From assembly GCA_037447655.1 (NCBI GenBank), contig JBBHKE010002876.1, forward strand, positions 34,089 through 98,088: a DNA stretch of 64,000 bases. Reading direction: 5' to 3'. Origin of the DNA: Zygnema cylindricum (lineage: Eukaryota; Streptophyta; Zygnematophyceae; Zygnematales; Zygnemataceae). This document shows, one piece after another, positions 1 to 11,591 of this stretch. Position 1 is the first letter of the stretch. Every line of letters starts with the position of its first letter. A program made the translations under genes and the position numbers. The notes below the pieces were generated by a model. It saw nothing but the letters and a program-made list of their open reading frames with translations. It was not told the DNA's origin and did no database searches.

Positions 1-64
1 CTCTGCTATACCAATTTTTCTATGTCTCTCGCTCTCTCTCTCTCTCTCTCTCGGTTTTTTTCAG

Positions 65-190
65 CGGATGGCTGTGGCCGATGCCATCGTGAGACTTTCT
101 CGGACCGGAGAACTCTCCCTCATGGGAAGAGACCCGGATATCTGGTTAAGGGAACAGCCTCAGTGGCAAGTTTTCACAAAATCAGGTTAG
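65..190 (+). CDS. terminal exon of an unrecognised upstream gene (partial)
   Basis: A pyrimidine-rich stretch ending in TTTTTTTCAG at 64 is followed by an open frame to TAG at 188-190 (about 41 codons before the stop, beginning CGG ATG GCT). The peptide begins RMAVADAIVRLSRTGELSLM and continues with RDPDIWLREQPQW. It has balanced codon use and is much less AT-rich than the bases after it, so it looks like a real last exon and not chance. The rest of the gene lies left of the window. I do not recognise the family. The ATG at 68 would allow a 40-residue single-exon protein, but the acceptor site in front makes a spliced last exon more likely. A weak GT follows TGGCAA at 171, so the exon could also end there. 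Confidence 0.5.
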   Translation, partial: RMAVADAIVRLSRTGELSLMGRDPDIWLREQPQWQVFTKSG

Positions 191-1640
191 CTCTACGAAA
201 TCAGGTTATTTTTTTACAAAGTCATATTTGTTTTTAAAAAATCAGGATTGTTTTTACAAGATTAGGTTTGTTTTTAGCACATATTTAGATGAGAAAAGGC
301 AAATTATGGTAAACATGTACTATGTCTTCCTTCTTTTTTCAAACATACCCAAGAGTGAGAACCGCTGAACATGGCCATTTTTTAAAATTCATCTTTGTTT
401 TTTACTCTCGCCAACGTGAAAATGCTGTAAATGGCAATTTTTGAGGAACTCAGGTTCATCTTTTAGACTCTCATGTTTGAAATGTTACAGGTTTAGAGTG
501 ATATTTATATCAGATTAAATCAAGTTCTCCCTCTCTTTAGTTTTTAGGAACTCGCGTTTTTAGGATCATGTCTGTCCCCTTTCTTTTACTTTTGACAAAA
601 GAAATCAATCCTTCTGAATCTTGACAGATTACAAATGGTTATTTTTTTTGAAGCCCATCCTAACAGTTTTTATTTTTTTAAGACAAAGTTTCGAAAAAAT
701 AATACTCTGTTCACTTACAGATCACCGAGTTCTTTTTCTAGAGTTGGAAGAGAGAAATCGACTCTGTTGTCGTATTCGCTTTGTATTTCTGATCGTCCAA
801 ACGATCGAGATAACGGACGGCTGAGATCGAGTCCTTCTTGAAAACCCTAAAACCTGTTCGGCGTTTTCCTGCGTTTTCGTGCTTTTGCATTCGTCATCTA
901 ATTATTACTTTGGTGACTTTCCTCTTGACCGACAGTTGGCTTGTCAGTTTTCTTACGGTGACAGGCGTCAAAATATCTGTTAGTGATGTCAAGATCAGCT
1001 GTAACGATTGAGTGCAGTGATTGTAGTTTCAGCAATTGAGATTCTGGACGGCTGAGATGAAATATATCGCACTTGTGAGATTGGACGATGTTCGTCGTTT
1101 TAGTGCGCTTTCAAGATGTTGACTTGTCGCGCGGTGTGATAATGGATGGATAGTGACGTGTTATCTAAAAGCAACACGATTTTTTCAAAAATATTGTTAT
1201 TATTACATGTGGTGTAGTCAACCTTCATACTAAATTTGTCACCGGCCGTATTTTAATCGAACGGCTACGCGCCCACGATCGGACGGCTGACGCCTGTCAA
1301 AATAATTTGAGAGCGGGCCATTAGAAACTTTCGACCTGTTGTCAATACCAGCCTAAAAAGTAGAAAAAGTAGAAAAGTAAAAAAATCTTTATTCAGATGA
1401 AGGAATTTTGGAACATTTTGTCCTATAAATAGTTCACTTGTCCGGTTCAAGTTTTTGTCTTTTCTTCAGTTAATATTACACTTTTCGGTAGCTAATACTA
1501 CACCTTTCGCGTTCTTGTTTTAAAAACTAATGGACGGTTTTGTTGACTTTCAACTTTCTTACAATTGCTTTCTAAAGTAACTTTAAGTACTTGCTTTAAT
1601 TAATGTCGATTTACATATTTTCTTCCAAATGTGATAGTAT
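191..1640. other. spacer without a recognised gene
   Basis: AT-rich sequence between the terminal exon at 65-190 and the next gene. Just after the stop codon, short variants of 'aaatcaggttt' repeat about every 25-30 bases (179-265). The words GACGGCTGA(GAT) recur near 813, 1046 and 1283. I see no convincing coding exon, RNA gene or transposon end. It probably holds the promoter of the bZIP-like gene, but I cannot point to a TATA box. Confidence 0.5.
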
Positions 1641-2003
1641 TTGTTTTTTGAAACGAGGATTACAATGGAAACATGTTTTAAGGTTGGAAATTCCGGCCTT
1701 TTTCTGGGTTTGACAGATTCTTTCGAGTTAAAAAAAAGAAAGAAATGTGAGGGAGGAGGAGGTGGAGAGAGAGAAAATTTGTTTTTCCAAATCGGTCGAA
1801 ACCGGGATCTTGGAGAAACTTGGTTATCAAAGGATGTGGAGGAATCTTGGGCCAGGGGGAAAGGGTGGAGAGAGAGAGTGGAGGGATCGGGGAGAGTGGG
1901 AGAGGGAGAGGGACAGGGAGAGAGTGGTGGGGACATGGAAGAAATGGAAGAGAGGCGGGGAGTAAAGAGAAATTGGTTTAAGCCGATCGGTTTGGTGACT
2001 AAG
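1641..2003 (+). other. possible 5' exon of the bZIP-like gene, ending at a strong donor site
   Basis: A purine-rich stretch (GAGAGAG, GGAGGAGG) stays open from ATG 1641 and runs to a strong 5' splice site, ACTAAG|GTGAGT, at 2003/2004. Candidate acceptors downstream are TTTTTGCAG near 2136 and others before 2309. The encoded peptide is low complexity and not recognisable, and a second frame (from 1747) is also open, so this may be a spliced 5' untranslated exon and not coding sequence. The donor is seen directly. The exon role is inference. Confidence 0.3.
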
Positions 2004-2308
2004 GTGAGTTAATAGTTGATATTGTTTTTCCCGGGATATTTCCATATTTTTCCAAACACAAAATATTGACTTTGAATGTCACATTGATTCTTTTCTTTCG
2101 CATTTTATGCAACTTTTTCAATGTTGATTTTTGCAGTCTATGCCTTATTGAATTCTGTGTTTTTTTGTCTTTTTGCACTCCTTCCGTTTTACGAAACTGT
2201 TAGAATTTTCAAAAATTGTTGTTCCAAAGTTTATCACATATCCATTCCATTTCATGTATTGTCGGTTTCTTAAGATTTGATGATCTGATTTGTCGAAAGA
2301 TTTGACGA

Positions 2309-4517
2309 ATGGCCGACGCCGGATCGCTGTTTTCCATCCAGTTCGACTTTCTCCTCCCCCGTGTCCCCGAGAGGAGGACTCCGAGCCTCTTGTTCGTCAA
2401 AGGAGTACCTCCTCTCTCCCTGCCCTCTCCTCCTACCTCGCTCCGGGGAGATCTCATACCCTTCTCTCTCGCTTCAGTCCAGAATACCTCCCGGCGAATC
2501 CCTTAGAAGAGGATAATTCCTTTGCAGTTGGGAGAGTTCCTCCTCTCCCTCCCCCGGAATACACCGGATTGAACCTGATATCATCTCTTGCTACTGTGGA
2601 TCGAGGGAGATCCTCTCCCTCTCCCTCTCCTCCTTCCGAATCAAATTTCGGAGGAGTGGGCGTAGGAGGAGTAGGAGGAGTAGGAGGAGTAGGAGGAGTA
2701 GGAGTAGGAGGAGTAGGAGGAGTAGGGGGAGTTGGGGGAGTTGGGGGAGTGGCAAGAGTGAGAGGAATGGGAGGAGTAGATGGGGTGGGAGGAATGGGAG
2801 GGGTGGGAGGAGTTGGCAAGGTGGGAGGGTTAAGGATTGTACCGCCATCTGTACTTTTTCAAAGATCTTTCGCTTCTTCTCCAAGTCAAGCTCTTTCGTC
2901 TTATTCAGCTCCGACTCGGGTTCGAGATCCTTCAATTCCCAATAGTGAGTTTGCGAGTTTATTTACTGGTAGTCCGGACTGGGAGAGAGAGAGAGATAGG
3001 TGGAATCAACTCTCTCCCTCTCCTCCTCCTCCTATTCAAGACCCATGGGCACATCCTCTCTCTCCCCTCATCTCTCTCCCTGCTCTGATGAGAGGACAAA
3101 ATCGTTCCCACTCCCTCTCCCCACACGCCCTCTCCTCTGGCTCTCACTCCTCACACTCTCAGTCTCACTCTCACCCTCAGTCTCAGTCTCAGTCTCACTC
3201 TCATTCTCACTCTCACTCTCTACCCCAAATGTTAACACACTCCTTCTCCCCTCCTCTCTCATCCCATCTGGAAAGAGTGATGGGTGGTAATGGAGCGGTT
3301 TTGGGTCGCTCAGAAAATCTCGAAGACAGTCGACAAAATTTTCCGTCAACTGTTCAGTTATCCGTTCCGTTAAGTTCTCCAAATGTGGAGAGTGTGGCTG
3401 TTTGGACAGGAGGAGCGAGTGGGGCTCTCCGATTGGTGGGAGGGGCGGCTGGGAGAGGTTCGGGAGGAGGAGGAGTAGGAGGAGGAGGAGAAGGAGGAGG
3501 AGGAGGAGGAGGAGGAGGAGGAGGAGGAGGAGGAGGAGGAGGAGGAGGAGTAGGAGGAGGAGGAGGAGGTGGAGAAGGAGGAGGAGGCGGAGGAGGAGGA
3601 GGAGGGGGGGCGTTACGGAACATGGAACTGTTCAGTGCAATGGAACGGAGGGAAAGTGGGGGTGGGGCGGATCCGAAAGTTTTGAAAAGGAGACTACAGG
3701 GGAGAGTGAGACAGGCACGGTACGCTCAGAGAAAGAGGGCGGCGGCTATGGCTGCAAGGTTTGAGGCAGAGAGAGAGAGAGAACGAGGAGGAGGAGGAGG
3801 AGGAGGAGGAGGAGGAGGAGGAGGAGGAGGAGGAGGAGGAGGAGGAGGAGGAGGAGGAGGAGGAGGAGAAGGAGGAGGAGGAGGAGGAGAAGGGGAACTG
3901 GAGTTGGAGGAGGTGGAATTGGAATTGGAGAAGGCGGAGTGGGAAGAGTGGTGATTGGAGGTGGTGGAGACATTGGAGGAATTGGAGGAGGTGCAGGAGT
4001 AGGTGGTGGAGGAGTAGGAGGAGGAGGAGGAGGAGGAATTGGACGAGGTGGGCTTGAGATGGTTTTGGTAAATTATGAGGGAAGAGAAATGTCTGGCAAT
4101 ACTGATGGAGGAGGTGTTGGGAGACCAGCTTTGGAAATCAGTCGAAGTCAGGTTAGTTTTGGACGAATAGGTGGTGGGGAAGGAGGAGGAGGAGGAGGAG
4201 GGCCAATTGGATTTTCTTCTCTTATTGGGGAGGCGAAGAGAGAGGATCTCATTGCAGAATCGATGGCTAAGGCATTAGGAACAGTTTTACCGGTTCATAC
4301 ATTTATTCCTCCAGAGGTAAGTGTTGCGATGGAGGGGGTAGAGGGAGAGAGAGAGCCACTAGGAGTAGAGGCAGCTGCGGGTAGGATAGAGGTGGGAGAG
4401 GTAGACGAAAGAAGCTCGGGGCAGCCTAGAGGGCAAATGGGTAGATTTGATTTTTCAGTTCAGGACGGAGAGGAGAAGGAAGATCTCGCATCTTTTTTAG
4501 CTAGTAAGTTCGAGTAG
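2309..4517 (+). CDS. Gly/Ser-rich protein with degenerate bZIP-like basic region (frame broken)
   Basis: The open frame is rich in Ser/Pro/Gly (GVGGVGG near 2660-2830, Ser-His runs near 3110-3230, long poly-Gly at 3468-3610 and 3786-3890). At about 3675-3765 it reads LKRRLQGRVRQARYAQRKR followed by AAAMAARFEAERERE. This resembles the bZIP basic region of plant proteins of the type KRRLQNRERQRRYRARKR, except that the invariant DNA-contacting Asn is Gly and a conserved Arg is Ala, so DNA binding is doubtful. Coding moves between three frames. ATG 2309 opens frame 2, the main body is in frame 1 (about 2355-3890), and the tail from GTGVGGGGIGIG to the stop at 4515-4517 is in frame 0. One missing base near the C run at 2352-2356 and one at the G run 3892-3895 would join all three. 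An intron from about 2358 to 2527 (acceptor CTTTGCAG) is an alternative for the first shift. The tail (SFGRIGGG, then FDFSVQDGEEKEDLASFLASKFE-like acidic end) looks like a normal protein end. Role unproven; a nuclear regulator is the best guess. Confidence 0.5.
3468..3612 (+). repeat. (GGA)n microsatellite coding for poly-glycine
   Basis: Almost pure GGA triplets with rare GTA/GAA variants, in frame as Gly in the bZIP-like gene. On the other frames it yields long poly-Arg, poly-Glu, poly-Pro or poly-Leu reading frames, which are artefacts. Confidence 0.9.
3784..3895 (+). repeat. second (GGA)n microsatellite, frame switches at its end
   Basis: About 110 bases of GGA triplets just after the basic region. 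The Gly reading is in frame 1, while the Gly-rich continuation after it is in frame 0; the switch falls at the GGGG run 3892-3895. Confidence 0.9.
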
Positions 4518-4527
4518 AAAGGTGGCG

Positions 4528-4627
4528 TGAGAGAGAGAGGGCGAGAGAGAGGGAGAGAGAGAGGTAGAGCGCGAGAGAGAGAGAGAGCGAGGGAGAGAGA
4601 GAGAGAGCGAGGGAGAGAGAGGGAGGG
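4528..4627 (+). repeat. GA-rich microsatellite in the 3' region of the bZIP-like gene
   Basis: Runs of GAGAGAGAGGGAGA follow the stop codon at 4517 by about ten bases, so they probably lie in the 3' untranslated region. Confidence 0.85.
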
Positions 4628-5680
4628 TGGCTTAAAATTTGGAGAGTAGATAAGAAAGAGTAGATTCATATTGACAAGATCGTGTATGAAAGGTTTATGA
4701 TTTTGCTCTTTCTTTTTTTTTTTCCCTTTTTGCCGGATTAGTTTCCAGTCTTATGACAGGAATCGTTCTTCTTTGGTAGATTGGAACGTATTGTCACACG
4801 TGTGGGTACTCTTTTGACATCATTTTTCCTTTGTTTTTATATTATTATTTGCTTCATAAGAGAAACACATACATACTCAAAAGGGGAAGGTAGAGAACCT
4901 AAGCGGTAGGAAATGGTAGACTAGGACAGAAAGAGAAAGAGAGAGAGGGAGGGAGATATGGGCGAGGGAAAGAGTGGGAGTAGATCAATTATTTTGGTAA
5001 TTGTCAATAAGATTTTCGTAATTCTGTTGTTCTCTTTTTAGTTTGCATATGGGAATTTCAAACGGCAAGAGAAATCTTAGATCAAATAGGCTTACACTGG
5101 GATCTGAAATATTTTGTTTTCTATTTTTGTGTAATCAATCGAGTAGAGTTCCCATGTTTATTTTTTTGTGGGTTTAAAATTCTCCTTTTTCTAACAGTAG
5201 ATTATTGTGGTAGAATTGTATTTGGTTCGTTTCTAGGACGTTTTCAGTATACTATTCTGTTTGGGAGGCCAGGGTCCTCAAAACTCGTTTCGCTGGAGAG
5301 TCTGGTCTTATTTTAAGTAACTCGATCGGATTCTGTCGCTTGTCGTGTCCCCACAGCCAATCGCTCTCTCTCCTTGAGATATAATGCGAATCGCAAGCAT
5401 AAATCCTTATACGATATCTGAAAGACTGAAACATACAGCTGCGCTAGTCACATATTGTACGGAGCCCAACTGCCCGATTGCTATGATCAGAAAAATAATA
5501 TAGCAATCGCATGAAAAGTTCCTATTTCATGCGAAACAAAAGTCGCTTGATAAATGCGAAAATCATTCTGGAGAAATATCAACAAATAGCGTTCATCCAA
5601 GTGTACAAAGTCAACTAATGAATCGGGATCTGAAATCCTGCGGATCCGATTGACCTAAAAGTGATAGAAGTCAAACCACC
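4628..5680. other. spacer, nothing recognised
   Basis: AT-rich sequence after the bZIP-like gene. It includes another GA-rich patch near 4935-4980. No coding similarity, RNA gene or transposon ends were seen. Confidence 0.45.
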
Positions 5681-5819
5681 GTTAATCGCTAATTCGGCGC
5701 CCCCAAATTTTGACCCTCGAACCTAAAATAGAATTGATAACTCTAATTGTTTTATTACGTTTATATAGGTCCTGTTCAATTAGCGTTAATAACTAATTTG
5801 GACAGTTTTAGATAGTGTA

Positions 5820-6024
5820 CACTGTGTATCGCTATTAGTTTTGTCGCTTAAAACATATTTTCTCTGTACACACTTGTCCGATTGTAGATCTGACGGTCTC
5901 GATTGAAAGGTAAGATCTTCAGCTTTCAATTGGCGGTCACAAATCGAAAATCGGACAAATGTGTACGGAGAAAATATGTTTTAAGTGGCAAAAATAGCAT
6001 TAACACTAATAGCGATACACGGTG
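5820..6024. mobile_element. small TA-flanked inverted-repeat element (family A, copy 1)
   Basis: Ends are CACTGTGTATCGCTATTAG and its complement near-copy CTAATAGCGATACACGGTG, flanked on both sides by TA (5818-5819, 6025-6026). Inside, subterminal arms GCTTAAAACATATTTTCTC and GAAAATATGTTTTAAG also pair, so most of the element folds back on itself. No coding capacity, so it is a non-autonomous MITE. TA flanks and size fit Tc1/mariner-type MITEs. Bases 5690-5810 just upstream resemble family B (57547-57745), sharing a stretch of the type GGCACCCCAAATTTTGAC. Confidence 0.75.
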
Positions 6025-6026
6025 TA

Positions 6027-8560
6027 GTGTACGAAAATGTGTCAGTTTGTACTAAAACTGCTCATTATTTCGTACAGAAGTACAAAAATAAGTGTCAGAT
6101 AAAGGCGTCGACGCGTGAAAGTGAGTGTGTTCCCACGGACAAACGCTCTCAGATATGATTCCCAATGATAAAGACGAGGAAAAATCACGCGAACTTGTTC
6201 TCACATGTTCAAACGTTGGACATGTGAACACAGGTTACGACGGCTCACTTTGGGAGAAGTGTACCCAAATTAGCGTTAGTGAATAGATTACAGTAAAAAA
6301 AAAAATTATCAGAGGGTTAAACCCAAATTAGAGTAATAACACTACTTTTTTATTACACTAATTATTTCTTAACGCTAATAGCAATCCACGGTGTAATGGC
6401 AAAATTAAACCGGATCATAAGGTTTCAAGCGGATCTGGAGGATACGGTTGTTGAATTTTTACATTTTTTGGGTTTTTTTATATTCACTGTTTGGTCCATT
6501 ATTTTGAGGTGTCGCCTCGTTGGCGAAACCTGTTGGAGCAAACCGAGGAAAAAAGCAGAAATCAGAACGGTTTATTGCGTTAGGAATCGAGAATACCGTT
6601 TATACAGTTTCAGTTCTCAAGATGGTCTAATTTGTAGTATCTCATCCAATTTCGAAATTGTATCTCAAGGGATTTTGGCATACAAAAAATGAATAATAGT
6701 CGATGTTAAATAAAAATGTGCCACAAAACCTATTTGAATGAGAGATTGAAAGGCTACTTTACCATAAGTTTTTAGTATGTGATTATGGGGTCTTTAACTA
6801 TCTCTTTGTTTTTAAGGAAAAAGGTAAGCAACTAGACATTTGAAGAATGAGCTAAGTGCTATTTTTTGGTGCAAAGGGGTTCAATACTCTTCATTACTCG
6901 CGTTTCATTTAGTGTTCCATATTGGTCATAAAAAAGGATGTACAAGAAAATTCTCTTGTTTTCAATGACATTCACAAAACCTAATCCGATATCATTGATA
7001 AGCCAATGTTTACGAGTTCTCACATGGGATGCATAAAAATGTCGAATTTACTGCAGTTTGAGTTCATAATACGTTGATGGTCCAATAAGCAACGAGGGAT
7101 AAATAAATTAGACGATTGAGGTTGCGCGTTGGTTTATTGGTTATCTTGAGTTTTGTTGTATTGAATTTATATCGATTGGATCTCAAATAAAAATCCTTCA
7201 AAAAACACATACGGAAACTCATATGAGTGGCAAAGTAAAAAGCATAGAAAAAGAAATCGATGATAAAACACATTTTGTTTACTTAAACATTGGTGGCATT
7301 AAAATGGAAGGTTTTGAAAAGGCGTTACGAAGAATTATACTGGCTGAAAACGGATGCGCAGAATCACGTGGTTAGTCTCAGCCTAAGGAGAGACAATGGT
7401 GGAGACCACATAACTAATACATTCAAATAGTACTTGCCTCAAGCTCGAATTGACAACAATTTATTTGCTGAAAGAATGACCCAGACACTTTTTTAAAATG
7501 GTAGGATCCTCAATGCTTTGTTGGTCACGAATATCAACTGAAATACTAAATTAATGTTAAGTTCATTTTTTGTACGATGTTGAACATTCCATTAATTAAA
7601 ATGAGGCTAATGTAAGTAAGATCTTGGAACAAAGTCAACCAACAAATTGTGAGGATATCAGTCTTGCGAGGATATTATTTCGAAACATCATTTCCAGATA
7701 TTGTAGGCTATATTTTAGCTTTTTTAGGTCTCCAAGTAGTTTTGACGATGTAACGGTTTAAATGGTTTGGTGCACTAGAAACCATCGGTTTAGTTTGGTT
7801 CGCAGTTCTTAGAGGGAAATAGTGGGGACATACACTAGATATAGTGTGGACACCATTGAATCTTGGTGGGTGAAATGTAGTGAGAACATTCGTAACCTCC
7901 GGCCGAGGTCACGCAGAATAGCCAATTGAAACAAGGTGATATCCAACATTTAATGGCCGTTTGGAAGGGTTAAATTTTTTGAAGGCCTAGACGTCAAAGT
8001 CTTCACCTTATTAGGCTTTTGTCTTGACCCATCTCTATAGATCACAAATTTTAAGATAGATTGTTTTGTCGGGGCGTCTCCTCGGATGTTTTTGGTATAT
8101 TATGAGGTAATAGACGCCATAACTGAAAGATTGGATTATCGGACTACAAACATTTTATATATTGAGCACGTGGAAATAACCATTGGACATTCAAGTCTAG
8201 AAATTTAGCATTAGTCAATGGAATTTGCAAATTAAAAAAACCCAACATTCAATGTGGGCGATTTAGAATTGGACATTAAATTATTGAAATTCATTTAATT
8301 TTGGGTATTAAATTTTGGGAATCAAAGTTAAACACTAGATATTGAATCCGGGGAATCAACTATTGAACATTGAGATGAAACATTTGATATTGAGTTTTGG
8401 AATTGAAGCATTGTAAATTAAATTAAATTTAAATTAAATTCCAAATATTATGGAAATTATTGAATTTGGGAAATCACTATGGGAAATACAACCTTGAGTC
8501 CTAGGCATTATAAATTAATTGGACACAAAAATGTTACATAAATTAGTGAAACTTAAAATA
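6027..8560. other. spacer with a half inverted-repeat element and degenerate AT-rich repeats
   Basis: No gene recognised. At 6371-6393 a lone right end (CTAATAGCAATCCACGGTG followed by TA) of the TA-flanked family is present without a matching left end. From about 8160 to 8500 the words ATTGAA, TTGGGAAT and AAATTAAA recur in a loose, strongly AT-biased way. A 98-codon open frame at 6396-6692 has no recognisable similarity and starts inside the transposon end, so I do not call it a gene. Confidence 0.45.
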
Positions 8561-8727
8561 ACAAGACTCGTTTGTTCCTCTTTTGACTTTTTGCCCTCGT
8601 CTATGCCTCTCTTCTCCCTCTCCCCCCTGTCCTCCCTCTCTTCCCTTTTCTCTTTCCCTCTCTACTCCCATGTTTGTCACTTTGTCCCTCATCCCCTTCC
8701 TCTCTGGTCAAAAAACGACATTCAAAA

Positions 8728-8822
8728 ATTTGAAATTTTAAAATTTTCAAATATCAAATATCAAACGTCAAATTTCAAAAATCAATATTTTCAAATTTTA
8801 AGTTTCAAAATTCAAAATGTGC
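8728..8822 (+). repeat. degenerate AAATTTCAAA-type repeat
   Basis: About 95 bases made of variants of CAAATTTCAAAATTTTCAAATAT. Very AT-rich, imperfect tandem array; no function visible. Confidence 0.6.
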
Positions 8823-8897
8823 ATGAATCGTCAACGGTCAATTATTAAATACTGGTTTCGTTGTTACTTAAGGTTTCGTTTATTCGTTATTAGAGTA

Positions 8898-9117
8898 CAC
8901 CGTGTATCGCTATTAGTGTTGTTATTTTTTTCGCCACTTAAAACATCTTTTATCCGTACACTATTGTCCGATTTTCACATGGAGACGCCAATCGGAAGGA
9001 GACGCCTTTCAATCGCAACCGTCAAATCAATAACCCGATAAGTGTGTACGGAGAAAAGATGTTTTAAGTGGCAAAGAATACATTAACACTAATGTACTGT
9101 AATAGCGATACATGGTG
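8898..9117. mobile_element. small TA-flanked inverted-repeat element (family A, copy 2)
   Basis: Ends CACCGTGTATCGCTATTAG and AATAGCGATACATGGTG, with TA at 8896-8897 and 9118-9119. Internal arms ACTTAAAACATCTTTTATC and AAAAGATGTTTTAAGTGGC match copy 1 and the copies at 57.3 and 58.9 kb. Directly after it a further CACCGCCGTATCGCTTTTAG-like end begins at 9120, perhaps a second element abutting this one. Confidence 0.75.
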
Positions 9118-9984
9118 TACACCGCCGTATCGCTTTTAGTACGAATGCTTTTTTTCGTAAAAGTTGAGAAAATAACTTATGTTGTTCAAAACGCATTTTA
9201 CGCACGATTCGAACGCGCGTACAATACGTAGAAACTGGAGAGGTCGATTTGAAAAAATAGTAAAAATCGTTAATGAAAATTTGTCCGTACATATCCGTAC
9301 ATGTTAAAAAAAATTGAATTGAACATGTACCGCAGTTTGTACGGTTACCGTTAAATGAGTGGTATAAAATTTTAGTTATTTAAATAATCATCGCACTTCA
9401 TGTGTTGTATTAGATCATCTACATCAACTGGATACGGACGACGTTCTTTGAGGGTACAATGAGAATATGTAGAACTAGGCTCAAATCCTGATGGACTAGG
9501 CTCAAATCCTGGTCAACGCCTCCATTTTGTCAGAATAATATTGTCTGTCTGTCTCAGACTATCTGACAGGCAGCCATGGCCTTCTCTCTCTAGCTCTTCC
9601 AGAGCATGCGACTTCAAAAAAACAAATTACAGGCCAAATATGCAGATGACATTTTTCATCATTCAACGTTGCACGACGTAACATGTTAATAATAAAGAAA
9701 AGAACAATCACATTAAACCAAAAAAGAAATACATATACGTCTACTGCCGTGGCGTCAGTAATGGCGTCTTCCTTCAAGACTCACTTTCAACTGGTCAAGT
9801 TTTCATGGCGGCTTCTTTTCAAAACTTTGAAGAAGACGTTCGTACACATTTTGAACTTACGGCGCGCAAATAGTGTGACGCTGCAATGTCTCAATTTCAA
9901 ATTGTCCGTACATGTACAATAAAATTCCGTACATATCCGTGAACATTCTGTTCAGTTTACAATCAGTTTACAAAACAGAGAGTA

Positions 9985-10473
9985 CACCGTGAATCGCTAT
10001 TAGCGTAATGAAATAGATAGCGTAATGAAACAATTAGCGTACTTTACGGTAAATTGTGTTTTTTCGGGTACACCATGATACTAATTTATCATGTACTCTA
10101 ATTTGTAAACTGCTTTGTAAAAATTTTCAGCACATAATATGTCCACACTAAAACATGTATATGTACGAAACTGTTCAAATCGTACGCCGTCGCGTTTTTT
10201 TGACATCTGCGTATGCCGGAAAATATTTACGCAATTATATATTATTATATTTTCTGTACTTTTAAATTTAAAAATGTACGAAATAGTACAGATCTGGCAT
10301 TCCGTACACCACACTATTTAAAAGGGAACTAAATTACAGTTATGAACCGCATTGAGCGGGGTACCTCAAATAACGTGCAAAAACATTTAGCGTACTTTAT
10401 TCTATTTGAGAATTTGCCCCAAAAAAAGGGGTACCCCAATTAGCGTCATGTACGCTAATAGCGATTCACGGTG
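9985..10473. mobile_element. TA-flanked inverted-repeat element, longer form (family C)
   Basis: Ends CACCGTGAATCGCTATTAG and CTAATAGCGATTCACGGTG are perfect complements and are flanked by TA at 9983-9984 and 10474-10475. The interior (489 bp) differs from family A and has no coding capacity. Same terminal family, different filling. Confidence 0.7.
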
Positions 10474-10854
10474 TACCGATACGTGCATCGTATCTTTTCG
10501 TAAAATTCCGTACAATTTGCGAAAAAAAAACCGTACAGTTACCGTAATTTGTCTGTACGTTTCCCGTAAAATGTCCGTTCAGTTTACAGCTGACGTTTTT
10601 TGGCGATTTTTTCAAAAGTCACGTACAATACGTAGAAAATGGGGGAAATAATGCAAAAATCGCGCGATTTGAACAAGTACGAAAATAAGTAAATGACAAT
10701 AAAACACGATGCCGTACAGTTTCGTACTGTACCCTAAAATGCAGTGTACGGTAAAAAGATTCCGAGGTGACCGCCAGAGTTCGACAAGCGTTTTTCTAAA
10801 CAAACGTGACGTGACACCGTTTTCCCTCCCGCTGTCACTCTTCACACGTGCTAA

Positions 10855-11165
10855 GCTTTCTCTCTCCCTTCAATTTTCTCCTCCCTCCTCCCCACTCCCC
10901 CTCTCCCCTCTCCCCTCTCCCCTCTCCCATCTCCCCTCTCCCCTCGGAAGAAAAACCTTCTCCCCTTCTTCTTTGATGGTCTCTCTTTCTCTCCCTCTCT
11001 CTCCCTCTCTCCCCTAGGCGGCCGTCATGATGGCTTACCTCTCTCCCTCCCTCCCCCCCTTCCCTCTCCGCCATGGTGCCTCTCCCCCCTAACTCGCTGT
11101 GGAATTTCTGTTCAAAAGGGGGAGGGGGAGGGGGAGGGGGAGGGCGAGAGGGGGGAGGGGAGAGC
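10855..11165. repeat. CT-rich then GA-rich low-complexity block
   Basis: CTCCCC/TCTCCC-type runs (about 10860-11085) followed by GGGGGA runs (11118-11160). Open frames seen here on either strand are repeat artefacts. Confidence 0.8.
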
Positions 11166-11591
11166 AGACTCATGATCACTTACTAACCCTTATTAGTGTG
11201 GACCAATTTGGCAAGTTTTCAAATGTATTCCCAATTTTAATGCACACTTTTTTTGGGTACAATTCTCCCAAACTTAAATCCATCGCACACTAAAACTTAT
11301 CTTTTTTTAGATTTTTTTGTATTTTTTTTGTACTAAACAAAGTAATGTACATTTTTTTTCAACTCAAGAAAAACACATGGTAGATTTTGTTTTTTGATAG
11401 TGTAGAAGTATCAAATGGGGTTAATGGTGCATTTGTATTGTTGATCCTTTTGCATCACTTGTTTGTAAAATTTTTATTTTTCTTCTTTTTCTTTTCCACA
11501 TTTGTTTGGATTTTTTACTTTCTCGTGGCTTACGATGATTTTTCTTTTGAAGCAAGTTATTTATTTCCTTCACTTGAATGTTTTTAAAAAT

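Noticed and set aside
3402-4057. Poly-Arg, poly-Glu, poly-Pro and poly-Leu frames in the GGA tracts
   Set aside because: Off-frame readings of the same microsatellites.
6396-6692. 98-codon open frame as a gene
   Set aside because: No recognisable similarity, overlaps a transposon end and lies in AT-rich spacer.
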